From contig NZ_LN794158.1 in assembly GCF_000953015.1 (NCBI RefSeq), forward strand, positions 62,001 through 126,000: a stretch of DNA of 64,000 nt, written 5' to 3'. The position numbers were made by a program, and so were the translations under genes. Origin of the DNA: Candidatus Methylopumilus turicensis (GTDB lineage: Bacteria; Pseudomonadota; Gammaproteobacteria; Burkholderiales; Methylophilaceae). Shown piece by piece: positions 55,727 through 63,469 of this stretch. The first letter of the stretch is position 1, and each line of letters begins with the position of its first letter. The notes beneath the pieces were generated by a model. That model was not told the origin of the DNA. It did not search any database and saw nothing but the letters and a program-made list of their open reading frames with translations.

Positions 55727-57700
55727 ATGCACGAAACCCTCCCAGCTATTCTGTTATTGCTCGTCAGCTCAGTGCTTGTTGTTGCACTATTTCGTGCGCT
55801 TAAATTGCCTGCAATGTTGGCCTATATTTTGGTCGGTTTGTTGCTGGGGCCGAAAAGCTTTGGGTTTTTGCCTGATACAGAAGCTAACCGTCAGCTTGCC
55901 GAGTTTGGGATTGTTTTTTTGATGTTTAGCATAGGCTTAGAATTCAGCCTTGGTCAGCTATACGCGATGCGCAGAATTGTATTAGGGATTGGTAGCTTAC
56001 AGGTCCTCATCACGATGGGGGCCATCATGCTGTTGTGCTTGAGCTTTGATCTTGACTGGAAGGCTGCATTGGTCGTGAGTGGCGCATTGACCATGTCATC
56101 GACAGCGATTGTTTCAAAACTGCTGGTTGAGCGCTTGGATCTCAATGCGCGTCATGGTCGAATTGCTATTGGCGTGTTGCTTTTTCAAGACCTCGCGGTT
56201 GTCCCGTTGTTAGTGTTGATTCCTGCCATTGCAAGCCCAACTGGATCATTGGCTTACACACTCGGGATTGCTTTTTTAAAAGCAGCTGTGATGCTGTCTA
56301 TTCTTTTCTTTTTCGGTAAAAATTTAATGAATCGCTGGTTTGGGATTGTAGCTAGACAGCGGTCACGCGAATTATTCGTGATGAACGTTTTGATGGTCAC
56401 GATGGTGTTGGCATATGCAACGAAAGTGGCGGGCTTATCCTATGCGCTGGGTGCTTTTATTGCGGGGATGTTGATTTCTGAAACACGTTTTCGCTATCAA
56501 GTGGAATCTGATATTGCCGCGTTTCGTGACATATTAATGGGCTTATTTTTCATCACTATTGGCATGCTCTTGGACTTCAATAGTTTAGTAGGCAATCTCT
56601 CCAGTATTTTGCTGGTGATGGTTGGACTGATTATTTTCAAAGCATTAGTCGTCGCCATGCTGAGTCGCTTTTTCCGGTATGAGCCAGGTGTGGCAGTTAG
56701 GGCAGGCGTGACTTTAGCGCAAGCAGGTGAATTCTCGTTTGTGGTCTTCTCGCTTGGCTTGGAAAACGACTTAATTGGTAACGGCGTCTTACAAATCGTC
56801 CTTGCCGCCTCATTGCTCTCTATGTTTATTGCGCCATTCATTATTCAGCGTAATTTACAGATCGCTGAGTTCTTCTCTCGCAGTTATACCCGCAATCGCA
56901 AAAATCAAATTGAGGGCATTGAAAGCGTCGGCAAGCAACTTAAAGATCATGTCATTATTTGTGGTTTTGGACGAAGCGGTCAGTATCTAAGCCGCTTCTT
57001 AAAAGAAGAAAAATTTCCTTTCATTGCATTGGATATTGACCCTGCGCGGGTACAAGAAGCAGCCAGCGCTGGTGAAAATGTGATGTATGGCGACGCAGGT
57101 AAGCGCTTGGTCTTGGATGCGGCCGGTGCTGCACGCGCTAAAGCGCTAATCATTAGTTACGATGACCCACCATCGGCGATTAAAATTTTACACTTAGTGA
57201 ATGACTACTTTCCGAATTTGCCTGTTGTGGTCAGGACTGTCGATGATACTAATATGGAGCGTTTCCGAGATGCGGGTGCATCAGAGGTTGTACCAGAAGT
57301 CTTGGAAGGCAGTTTGATGCTGGCTTCACACGCATTGGTCTTGTTGGGTGTTCCTCTTAACCGCGTGGTGAAGCGCATTCGTTTGTTTCGTGAAGAGCGA
57401 TACAAAATGTTCAAAGGCTTTTTCCATGGCATTTCGGATGGGGATGAAGCCGTTGAGCGAGCAGTGCCACGCTTACATTCTGTTCCTATCAATGCACTTG
57501 CTTATTGTGTAGGTAAGCCACTTAAAGATATTTATTTTGGTCTTTGCAAAGCAGAAATTACAGCGGTGAGGCGCGATGCTCACCCCGAGGAGGTATCCCC
57601 AGACTTTGTCTTTAAGGAAGGGGATGTCGTTGTGATTCTCGCCAAGCCACATGATTTGGTCTTGGCGGAAAGAATATTGCTCACAGGTAAAGATACGTGA
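55727..57700 (+). CDS. KefB/KefC-type cation:proton antiporter with RCK domain
   Basis: A 657-residue inner-membrane protein: about 12-13 helices of the CPA2 Na+/H+ exchanger domain (FGIVFLMFSIGLEFSLGQL, GALTMSSTAIVSKLLVERL, ALGAFIAGMLISETRFRYQ), then a TrkA-N (RCK) domain with NAD-site HVIICGFGRSGQYLSRFLKEE, and a TrkA-C domain at the end. It likely exports K+ in exchange for H+; glutathione gating as in E. coli KefC is not proven. The last codons overlap the next gene by 4 bp. Confidence 0.93.
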   Translation: MHETLPAILLLLVSSVLVVALFRALKLPAMLAYILVGLLLGPKSFGFLPDTEANRQLAEFGIVFLMFSIGLEFSLGQLYAMRRIVLGIGSLQVLITMGAIMLLCLSFDLDWKAALVVSGALTMSSTAIVSKLLVERLDLNARHGRIAIGVLLFQDLAVVPLLVLIPAIASPTGSLAYTLGIAFLKAAVMLSILFFFGKNLMNRWFGIVARQRSRELFVMNVLMVTMVLAYATKVAGLSYALGAFIAGMLISETRFRYQVESDIAAFRDILMGLFFITIGMLLDFNSLVGNLSSILLVMVGLIIFKALVVAMLSRFFRYEPGVAVRAGVTLAQAGEFSFVVFSLGLENDLIGNGVLQIVLAASLLSMFIAPFIIQRNLQIAEFFSRSYTRNRKNQIEGIESVGKQLKDHVIICGFGRSGQYLSRFLKEEKFPFIALDIDPARVQEAASAGENVMYGDAGKRLVLDAAGAARAKALIISYDDPPSAIKILHLVNDYFPNLPVVVRTVDDTNMERFRDAGASEVVPEVLEGSLMLASHALVLLGVPLNRVVKRIRLFREERYKMFKGFFHGISDGDEAVERAVPRLHSVPINALAYCVGKPLKDIYFGLCKAEITAVRRDAHPEEVSPDFVFKEGDVVVILAKPHDLVLAERILLTGKDT

Positions 57701-58785
57701 GTGAACATGTCGTCATCGTTGGCGGTGGCATTGTAGGCTGCATGACGGCGATGGCCCTTGTTGACAGCGGTTACAAGGTCACGATTGTCGAACGCAATCA
57801 AATCGCTAGTCAAACTTCTGGTGAGTCATCGTGGGCAGGCGGCGGTATTGTTTTCCCCTTGCTTCCTTGGATGTATTCCGCGCCTGTCAATCAACTCACT
57901 GCTTATGGTGCAAAGGCCTATCAGCAAATTTGTGAGCGCTTAACCCGTGAAACAGGTTTGCCCACAGGGTTTATTAAATCAGGTTTTTTGTTACTCCCGC
58001 CTTATGACCAAGCAGCCGCGATTCGTTGGTGTGAGCAACATCAGCAGGACTATACTTTGTTGGATAACGTGGATGAGCAACTTGCAATTAATCAGTCGCC
58101 GCATCCATCACTTTGGATGCCAGATGTATGCCAAATTAGACCGCCTTATTTAATGAAGGCCCTTCGCCAATGGTTAGTACAAAATCATGTGACCTTGTTA
58201 GAGCAAACCGAGCTGAGCCCGCTAGACGAAAGCAAGCCACTTAAAGCATGGAGCACTTTAGATGGGCTTGAAATTAAAGCAGATAAATTTTTGGTCACGT
58301 CTGGGGCTTGGAGCTTTCAGCTATTAAAAACGGTCGCTGGAAAGCTCAATATCAAGCCGATGCGTGGCCAGATTTTGCTTTATCAGCCAACCCAAAATTT
58401 AGATCAAATTGTTTATAAAGATGGCTTTTATATGATTCCGCGAGACGATGGTTATCTTCTCGCGGGGAGTACGCTGGAAGATGTCGGCTTTGACGCTACG
58501 GTGACCGATGCCGTGAAAGCTGAGCTGGCGGCCAAGGCGGAAGCGATCATGCCGGCATTAAAAGACCAAGCTGTTATCAAGCACTGGAGCGGATTGCGGC
58601 CAGGCACCCCTGAAAATTTACCCACAATTTCAGCGCATCCACGCATAGAAAATCTCTATCTCAACACAGGACATTTTCGCTATGGCTTGACCATGGCGCC
58701 AGCCAGTGCGCGATTAATTGCGGCGTTGATGACAGAACAAACCCCATTTATTGACCCAGCTCCTTTTCAGTTGGTCATGGATTAA
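57697..58785 (+). CDS. FAD-dependent amino-acid oxidase, ThiO-like
   Basis: A 362-residue flavoprotein of the DAO family: VVIVGGGIVGCMTAMALVDSGYKVTIVER (dinucleotide fold), SGESSWAGGGIVFPLLPW, and the C-terminal HWSGLRPGTPENLPTISAHP with NTGHFRYGLTMAPASA. This pattern suits glycine oxidase (ThiO), which makes iminoglycine for thiazole synthesis, but no thi genes are nearby, so a general D-amino-acid or glycine oxidase is equally possible. Start codon GTG overlaps the antiporter gene by 4 bp. Confidence 0.85.
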   Translation: MSEHVVIVGGGIVGCMTAMALVDSGYKVTIVERNQIASQTSGESSWAGGGIVFPLLPWMYSAPVNQLTAYGAKAYQQICERLTRETGLPTGFIKSGFLLLPPYDQAAAIRWCEQHQQDYTLLDNVDEQLAINQSPHPSLWMPDVCQIRPPYLMKALRQWLVQNHVTLLEQTELSPLDESKPLKAWSTLDGLEIKADKFLVTSGAWSFQLLKTVAGKLNIKPMRGQILLYQPTQNLDQIVYKDGFYMIPRDDGYLLAGSTLEDVGFDATVTDAVKAELAAKAEAIMPALKDQAVIKHWSGLRPGTPENLPTISAHPRIENLYLNTGHFRYGLTMAPASARLIAALMTEQTPFIDPAPFQLVMD

Positions 58786-58868
58786 AAATTATCCGCCACG
58801 AATCAGGATTGCTTCTGCGAAGCCAACTTTTATAAAATGCCAACATTACGCACAGTAAAGTGATGACC

Positions 58869-59807
58869 ATGAAAACGATTATCTTAGGCTTGTATGCCGC
58901 TTGTATTTTATTTGTCCATTTTCGTGGCAAAGCCAGATTGCCATTTTTTCGGCAAATATTTGACCACTCTTCTGTGGTTTCGCCGATTAATATTTTCATT
59001 TATCTATTTTCAAAAGTATCCACCAAGCAAGCCTATATTCCAGTGACGGAATTCAAGGGCTTAAAGCTTTTGGAAGATAACTGGCAGGTGATGCGTGATG
59101 AAGCGCTGGCACTTAATAAGCTTGAGAAAATTAAAGCGGCTGAAAAGAATGACGATGCTGGTTTTAACTCTTTTTTCAAAAAAGGCTGGAAGCGTTTTTA
59201 TCTAAAATGGTACGAGGCAAAACACCCATCAGCACTTCAATTTTGCCCAAAAACAGTGGCATTATTAGCACAGGTCCCCGAAATAAAAGCCGCCATGTTT
59301 GCAGAGTTGCCACCAGGTGCAAAGCTCAATCCTCATCGAGATCCTTACGCAGGATCACTGCGCTACCACCTGGGTTTATCGACCCCTAATGATGATCGTG
59401 CTTTTATTGATGTGAACCAACAGCCTTATAGTTGGCGTGATGGCGAAGGCGTGATTTTTGACGAAACTTACATTCATTGGGCGATTAATCAAACCGAACA
59501 AACCCGTATTATTTTGTTGTGCGATGTGGAGCGTCCAATGAAATATCGCTGGGCAACAGCGATTAATCGCTGGCTAGCAAAGGTAGTGATGTCAGCCGGG
59601 AGTTCGCCTAATGAAACGGGTGATCAAACGGGCGGTATAAATAAAATCTTCCGCTTTTTTTGGCTGGTGGGTAAATACAGACGCAAACTTAAACAATTTA
59701 GCAGGCCTTTATATTTGGCCATCAAGCTTGGATTGGTGTTTGGCTTTATTGTTTGGTTGATAGGCGCAGATCATTTATTGCGCTTAATACATTGGCTTGC
59801 TACTTAA
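58869..59807 (+). CDS. lpxO: LpxO-like aspartyl/asparaginyl beta-hydroxylase family protein
   Basis: About 312 residues with one N-terminal transmembrane segment (TIILGLYAACILFVHF), a 2-oxoglutarate/Fe(II) dioxygenase domain (NPHRDPYAGSLRYHLGLSTP, then GVIFDETYIHWAINQTEQTRIIL, holding the HxD...H iron triad and the Arg that binds 2-oxoglutarate), and a C-terminal membrane segment. LpxO hydroxylates the secondary acyl chain of lipid A at the inner membrane. The third in-frame start (ATG 58869) has the best RBS spacing. Confidence 0.88.
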   Translation: MKTIILGLYAACILFVHFRGKARLPFFRQIFDHSSVVSPINIFIYLFSKVSTKQAYIPVTEFKGLKLLEDNWQVMRDEALALNKLEKIKAAEKNDDAGFNSFFKKGWKRFYLKWYEAKHPSALQFCPKTVALLAQVPEIKAAMFAELPPGAKLNPHRDPYAGSLRYHLGLSTPNDDRAFIDVNQQPYSWRDGEGVIFDETYIHWAINQTEQTRIILLCDVERPMKYRWATAINRWLAKVVMSAGSSPNETGDQTGGINKIFRFFWLVGKYRRKLKQFSRPLYLAIKLGLVFGFIVWLIGADHLLRLIHWLAT

Positions 59808-59809
59808 GC

Positions 59810-59935
59810 TTATGCAAGCCAGTGCCCCGATTTGCCACCTTGTTTTTCTAGCAGTTTAATCTCGCCCATTACCATGCCGCGGTCAACGGCTTTGCTCATA
59901 TCATAAATGGTCAGCAATGCTACGCTAGTGGCGGT
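59810..59935 (-). pseudogene. moaC: 3' fragment of moaC (last 41 codons)
   Basis: The minus strand encodes [20 protein letters not shown] followed by [21 protein letters not shown] and a stop, which matches the C-terminus of MoaC (cyclic pyranopterin monophosphate synthase, molybdenum cofactor). Upstream of the first threonine the homology stops abruptly; the frame runs only a few codons (GFD before it) to a stop near 59951. MoaC is normally about 160 residues, so roughly three quarters are missing. The break coincides with the start of the integrase region, so moaC has been cut by an integration or deletion event. Confidence 0.85.
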
Positions 59936-60083
59936 GTCAAAACCATAGAATCAACAAGTTATCAAAATTAAAAAATCCTAAATCTGTAGTTTTTTAAAAT
60001 TCACTAGACCATATTTCGGACGAGTGATTTGAAAAGAATATCACTTAATTCGAGTTTTAATCTCCCTTTAAAAATAAAAAACG

Positions 60084-60102
60084 AGCGTCTAGTTACTGGA
60101 CG
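60084..60102 (+). repeat. 19-bp dyad element, left copy
   Basis: AGCGTCTAGTTACTGGACG; its exact reverse complement is at 63407-63425. The sequence is itself a near-perfect dyad, GCGTC-t-AGT-t-ACT-g-GACGC in the extended left copy, so it looks like a protein binding site or a transcript hairpin. Confidence 0.85.
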
Positions 60103-60114
60103 CTTTGTTAAAAA

Positions 60115-60149
60115 GTAGTCGATTCGTAGTTAACGACTTTTTCGACTAC
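60115..60149. repeat. Inverted pair GTAGTCGA / TCGACTAC with a third copy after the integrase
   Basis: GTAGTCGA (60115-60122) and TCGACTAC (60142-60149) are exact inverted copies. TCGACTACA recurs at 61442-61450, two bases past the integrase stop codon. Such short repeats around an integrase can be arm-type or core-type recombinase sites, but the length is too short to exclude chance. Confidence 0.45.
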
Positions 60150-60210
60150 AAATACAGGTAGCTCAAGCACAAAGTTATCATTAATAATTAATCATTTTGA
60201 GGCTCTCAAA

Positions 60211-61440
60211 ATGATAGGAATTGATACTTTTGATCAAATTAACATCCCAACTCGTCATCGCACCGCAGCAATCCCAGGAACGGTTACGCCAGTTCCACAC
60301 TACCCAAGAAAGTTAAAAGTTTATCTGAACAACGCTTCGCCATACTGGTGGGCAACCTATTTTGATAGAGGAAAGACTTATCGTCATAGCTGTAAAACTC
60401 AGGATAAATTTGAAGCTTTCAGAGAGGCGAGAGTATTTTACGAAAAGCTTCTGATAACCAAATATCAGCACCCAGCCCATTTGCTAGAACATCAGATTAG
60501 TGATGCGAATATGCCTGTCAAGGGGATACAAGTTGATTTGCGATTGAAGAAAATCGCATCGCAATGGCTGTCTCGTCGCGCTTCAAAATGGACACCTGCG
60601 CATACAAAACAGGTTGAGAGCAGGCTAATCAATAACATTCTTAAGTATGTTGCCGATAAAAATATACAGCGAATTACGAGAAATGACTTGCTCGGGCTAT
60701 TACAGAAAATGGAAGAGCGCGGAGCATATGGTTTAGCTCGCCGTGTACTAAATGACTGTCGCCAAATATGGCAATACGCAATCATCATTGGTGTATGTAA
60801 ACATGACATTACCATCGGTTTAAATAAAGCATTACATGAGCATACTGTCGTTCATTTTAATGCTGTAACACCCAAAGAATTACCTAAGTTAATGAGTGAC
60901 ATCGCAGGATATGAAAAATTAGGTGATTCAATTGTGAGATATGCCTTACAACTTATGGCGCTGACATTTGTTCGCAAGAATGAATTATTACAAGCCACTT
61001 GGGATGAATTTGATTTAGAAAAGGCTATATGGAAAATTCCAGCAGAGCGGATGAAAATGAGGCTTGAGCATGTTGTGCCATTGAATAAACAAGCTCTCTT
61101 AATACTTAATCATATTAAATCTTCTTATCCAAGCGATGGCTATGTATTTCATAAAGCAAAAAAACCATTAGTTGATCACGCATTAATTTATGCGCTTTAT
61201 TGGATGGGATACAAAAACAGAATGACAGTACATGGATTTAGGGCAGTCGCTAGTACTGTTCTTAATGAAAACGAATTTAGACCTGATGTGATTGAAAGAC
61301 AGTTAGCTCATACTGATACTAACCAAGTCCGTCGAGCCTATAACCGAGCGCAGTACCTAAATGACCGAATTGCGCTAATGAATTGGTGGGGCAATTACTT
61401 GGAAAAAATGACGCCTTTCAAAGTCAATTTGATAATATAA
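60211..61440 (+). CDS. Tyrosine-type site-specific integrase
   Basis: A 409-residue phage/island integrase. It has an N-terminal arm-binding-like region (PRKLKVYLNNASPYWWATYF), a core-binding domain (about 105-205), and the catalytic domain with Arg255 (LTFVRKNELLQATWDEFD), Lys282, His341/Arg344 (HGFRAVAS), His367 and nucleophile Tyr377, so the active site is complete. GAGG lies 8 bp before the ATG. It reads away from the broken moaC end, the usual position of an integrase at one edge of an integrated element. Confidence 0.93.
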   Translation: MIGIDTFDQINIPTRHRTAAIPGTVTPVPHYPRKLKVYLNNASPYWWATYFDRGKTYRHSCKTQDKFEAFREARVFYEKLLITKYQHPAHLLEHQISDANMPVKGIQVDLRLKKIASQWLSRRASKWTPAHTKQVESRLINNILKYVADKNIQRITRNDLLGLLQKMEERGAYGLARRVLNDCRQIWQYAIIIGVCKHDITIGLNKALHEHTVVHFNAVTPKELPKLMSDIAGYEKLGDSIVRYALQLMALTFVRKNELLQATWDEFDLEKAIWKIPAERMKMRLEHVVPLNKQALLILNHIKSSYPSDGYVFHKAKKPLVDHALIYALYWMGYKNRMTVHGFRAVASTVLNENEFRPDVIERQLAHTDTNQVRRAYNRAQYLNDRIALMNWWGNYLEKMTPFKVNLII

Positions 61441-61491
61441 ATCGACTACATTTTTGTTCCGGAATTAGTTATTAAAAATCATATACATAAC

Positions 61492-62652
61492 CCAGTCTTA
61501 GGTGATGCTGGTGCGTTAGTAGCATTCGCATCTACAGCAAACGCTGGTATCACAATCCCAGCTGGTGATTGGACTGTTGACATCGGTGGTAACGTTAACG
61601 CTTACTACACAAACACAAACTTCAGTGGCAATCTTAACAAAGAAACAACAAACACAATTCAAACTGGTTTGTTGCCAACAGCGCTTGCTATTGGTGCTAA
61701 AACACGTCAAAACGACTTAGACGTTGCTGTTCAATTCTCATTCTGGACTGGTATTAACGCTTCTTCAGCTGACAACTTGAATGGTTCAGGCGCTTCTAAC
61801 GGCGGTTTGGGTTACAGCTCATTGAACATTCGTCAATCATTCTTGTCATTTGGCGATGCTTCATGGGGTACTGTGAAGGCTGGTCGTGATCTAGGTGTAT
61901 TCGGTTCTGATGCTATCTTGTCAGACATGACATTGTTAGGCGTAGGTTCTAACGCTGGCTCTACTGGTTCATCAACATTGGGTCGTATCGGTTCAGGCTA
62001 CTTGTATGCTGACTGGTTAGCTCAATTACAATACCAAACTCCAAACTTCAATGGCTTCCAAGCAACTGTTGCAGTTCAAGAAGCGTTGGGTCAAGTTGAC
62101 AACAGCAACCTAGGTTATGCTGGTAAAGTAACTTATGATTTCGCAGCTAATGATGTAACTGGTCGCGTATGGGTTGGTGGTGTTACTACTAAACGTCAAA
62201 ACGGTGCAGCAGCTCGTGGTGCTGACGGCCTAGCAGTATCTGCTAGCGAAGTTACTGCGGACGCATATGAAGTTGGTGCAAAAGTTGCATACCAAGGTGC
62301 TGAATTGGTTGGTTACTACTACGATGGTCAGAACATGGACGGCGGCGTAGGTCAATTCCCTGGATCAACATTCGCTGGTGCTGCAATTGCAGAAACAAAG
62401 AACTCAGGCGGTTATGTACAAGGTACATTCAAATTGCCAACAATCGGTACTAAACTTGGCGCTTCATGGGGCGTAAACAACATTGGTGCTGCTTCACGTG
62501 AAGCTTGGATTGTTGGTGCTTACCACCCACTTACTAAGTCAGTTAACTTAGTAGCTGAGTACAACAACCTTGAGACAGATACTGGCGTTGCCGGTGCTAA
62601 TGCAACAGGTAAAGCTCGTACAGTTTCACTTGGCGCGATCTTATTCTTCTAG
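61492..62652 (+). pseudogene. Gram-negative porin gene without start codon (5'-truncated)
   Basis: The mature porin is complete in style: GITIPAGDWTVDIGGNVNAYY after a signal-peptide tail (LVAFASTANA), glycine-rich strands, NIRQSFLSFGDASWGTVKAG, and a C-terminal LGAILFF. Upstream codons lack any ATG, GTG or TTG: the first usable start in frame is TTG at 61669, inside the barrel. About 8-15 signal-peptide residues, the RBS and the promoter are missing. Its codon use is strongly biased (AAC, GGT, CAA, ACA), as in a highly expressed gene, unlike the neighbouring integrase. It is probably silent here. Confidence 0.85.
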
Positions 62653-62680
62653 GATTAAATTCTTAGTTTAATATGAATAA

Positions 62681-62706
62681 AACGGCACCTTCGGGTGCCG
62701 TTTTTT
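62681..62706 (+). terminator. Terminator after the porin
   Basis: AACGGCACC-TTCG-GGTGCCGTT with a stable tetraloop followed by six T: a very strong intrinsic terminator, as expected for a highly expressed porin. Confidence 0.95.
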
Positions 62707-62719
62707 ATTGGATAAAAAA

Positions 62720-62974
62720 ATGAAAAAAATTACTTTATTAGTACTCTTAAGTTTGAGTGGCTGTGCACAATTAATGCATGGTGCTGTTCAACCTGTCACG
62801 GTTAAAAACTTACAAGAGAGGATTTATTTTACGACTTGTTCTGGTGTTGTTGAGACTTCTGGGACGTGTCAAGATAAGGCTAGAGAAACTTGCCAAGGTG
62901 GTTTCAATGTTATTGAGCGATATGAGACACCAACTGGTGCTCGTCGTGAATTAACATTTCAGTGCAAAAAGTGA
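62720..62974 (+). CDS. Small cysteine-containing lipoprotein, copy 1
   Basis: 84 residues with a lipoprotein signal (LLSLSGC, lipidated Cys15) and a mature domain with four further cysteines in the pattern C...TCQDKARETCQGGFNV...RRELTFQC. No named family is recognised. The next gene and a downstream fragment share the same C-terminal pattern, so this is one member of a tandem family. The ATG at 62720 is chosen because the lipobox then falls at the usual distance. Probably anchored in the outer or inner membrane. Confidence 0.65.
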   Translation: MKKITLLVLLSLSGCAQLMHGAVQPVTVKNLQERIYFTTCSGVVETSGTCQDKARETCQGGFNVIERYETPTGARRELTFQCKK

Positions 62975-63029
62975 TTTTTAGTGGTGGGAAGAAATGGCAG
63001 TACTTTAAGAAATCTTATTTTGGGTTTAT

Positions 63030-63251
63030 ATGAAAAAATACTTAGTAATATTAGTGTTTCTTTTGTCAGCGTGTGGTGGGGTTAATCAACCTGATGTGCG
63101 CAGATGGGAAACTGTTTCATGTAGCAGCAACAAAGGCTGGGATGCTTGCATGAGTGTTGCAGCTAAGTCATGTCCTAAAGGCTTCGATCTTAGAAACCAA
63201 GAAGAAGATATGATGACGCAGAAACGAGTTATGCAGTTTTCTTGTAAGTAA
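63030..63251 (+). CDS. Small cysteine-containing lipoprotein, copy 2
   Basis: 73 residues with lipobox LLSAC (Cys15) and a mature part VSCSSNKGWDACMSVAAKSCPKGFDL...KRVMQFSCK. Shared with copy 1 are the spacing of the four mature cysteines, the G-F-[DN] turn and the K/R-R-x-x-x-F-x-C ending. Function unknown; two disulfides in the periplasm are likely. It is 55 bp after copy 1 and runs directly into a third, broken copy. Confidence 0.65.
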   Translation: MKKYLVILVFLLSACGGVNQPDVRRWETVSCSSNKGWDACMSVAAKSCPKGFDLRNQEEDMMTQKRVMQFSCK

Positions 63252-63255
63252 TTAA

Positions 63256-63369
63256 GCTGATTGCCATGACCGCGCAAAGCAAACCTGCCCTAATGGCTAT
63301 GACTTGAAAGAAAGAAACCAAAGCCCTGTGGGTGGAAAACGTGAGTTGGTGTTTCAGTGTAATAAATAA
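63256..63369 (+). pseudogene. Fragment of a third lipoprotein copy
   Basis: In the frame after a TAA at 63253-63255 the sequence reads ADCHDRAKQTCPNGYDLKER...GGKRELVFQCNK and stops. This aligns with the C-terminal halves of copies 1 and 2, with both cysteines, the CP(N/K)G(Y/F)DL turn and the RELxFQC ending kept. There is no start, lipobox or N-terminal half. It begins 4 bp after the copy 2 stop codon, as expected from unequal recombination or deletion in a tandem array. Confidence 0.8.
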
Positions 63370-63406
63370 TTTAGCAGTCAAAACACCTGCTAAATTTTCC
63401 ATTGAC

Positions 63407-63425
63407 CGTCCAGTAACTAGACGCT
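63407..63425 (-). repeat. 19-bp dyad element, right copy (inverted)
   Basis: Exact reverse complement of 60084-60102. It lies between the lipoprotein fragment and the terminator of the AAA+ gene, about 3.3 kb from the left copy. Confidence 0.85.
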
Positions 63426-63431
63426 TGAATT

Positions 63432-63462
63432 GAAAAAAGCAAAGGTGCTTTCGCACCCTTGC
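63432..63462 (-). terminator. Terminator of the AAA+ ATPase gene
   Basis: On the minus strand GCAAGGGTGC-GAAA-GCACCTTTGC (one mismatch) is followed by a run of T. Confidence 0.88.
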
Positions 63463-63469
63463 CGTTTAA

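Larger units (their letters stand above)
59936..60210. other. AT-rich junction and leader region in front of the integrase
   Basis: No gene is seen. The stretch is clearly more AT-rich than the region to its left, and contains the 19-bp dyad copy at 60084-60102 and the GTAGTCGA/TCGACTAC inverted pair at 60115-60149. It probably holds the integrase promoter and recombinase binding sites; the left boundary of the inserted DNA should be at about 59935-59945. Confidence 0.6.

Noticed and set aside
61516-61710. Cysteine-rich 64-codon open frame on the minus strand
   Set aside because: Antisense shadow of the porin; the cysteines come from reverse-complemented ACA/GCA-rich codons of a highly expressed gene.
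60084-63425. Reading the 19-bp inverted pair as the ends of an insertion sequence
   Set aside because: No transposase lies between the copies, the integrase is a tyrosine recombinase that does not use terminal inverted repeats, and no flanking target duplication was seen.
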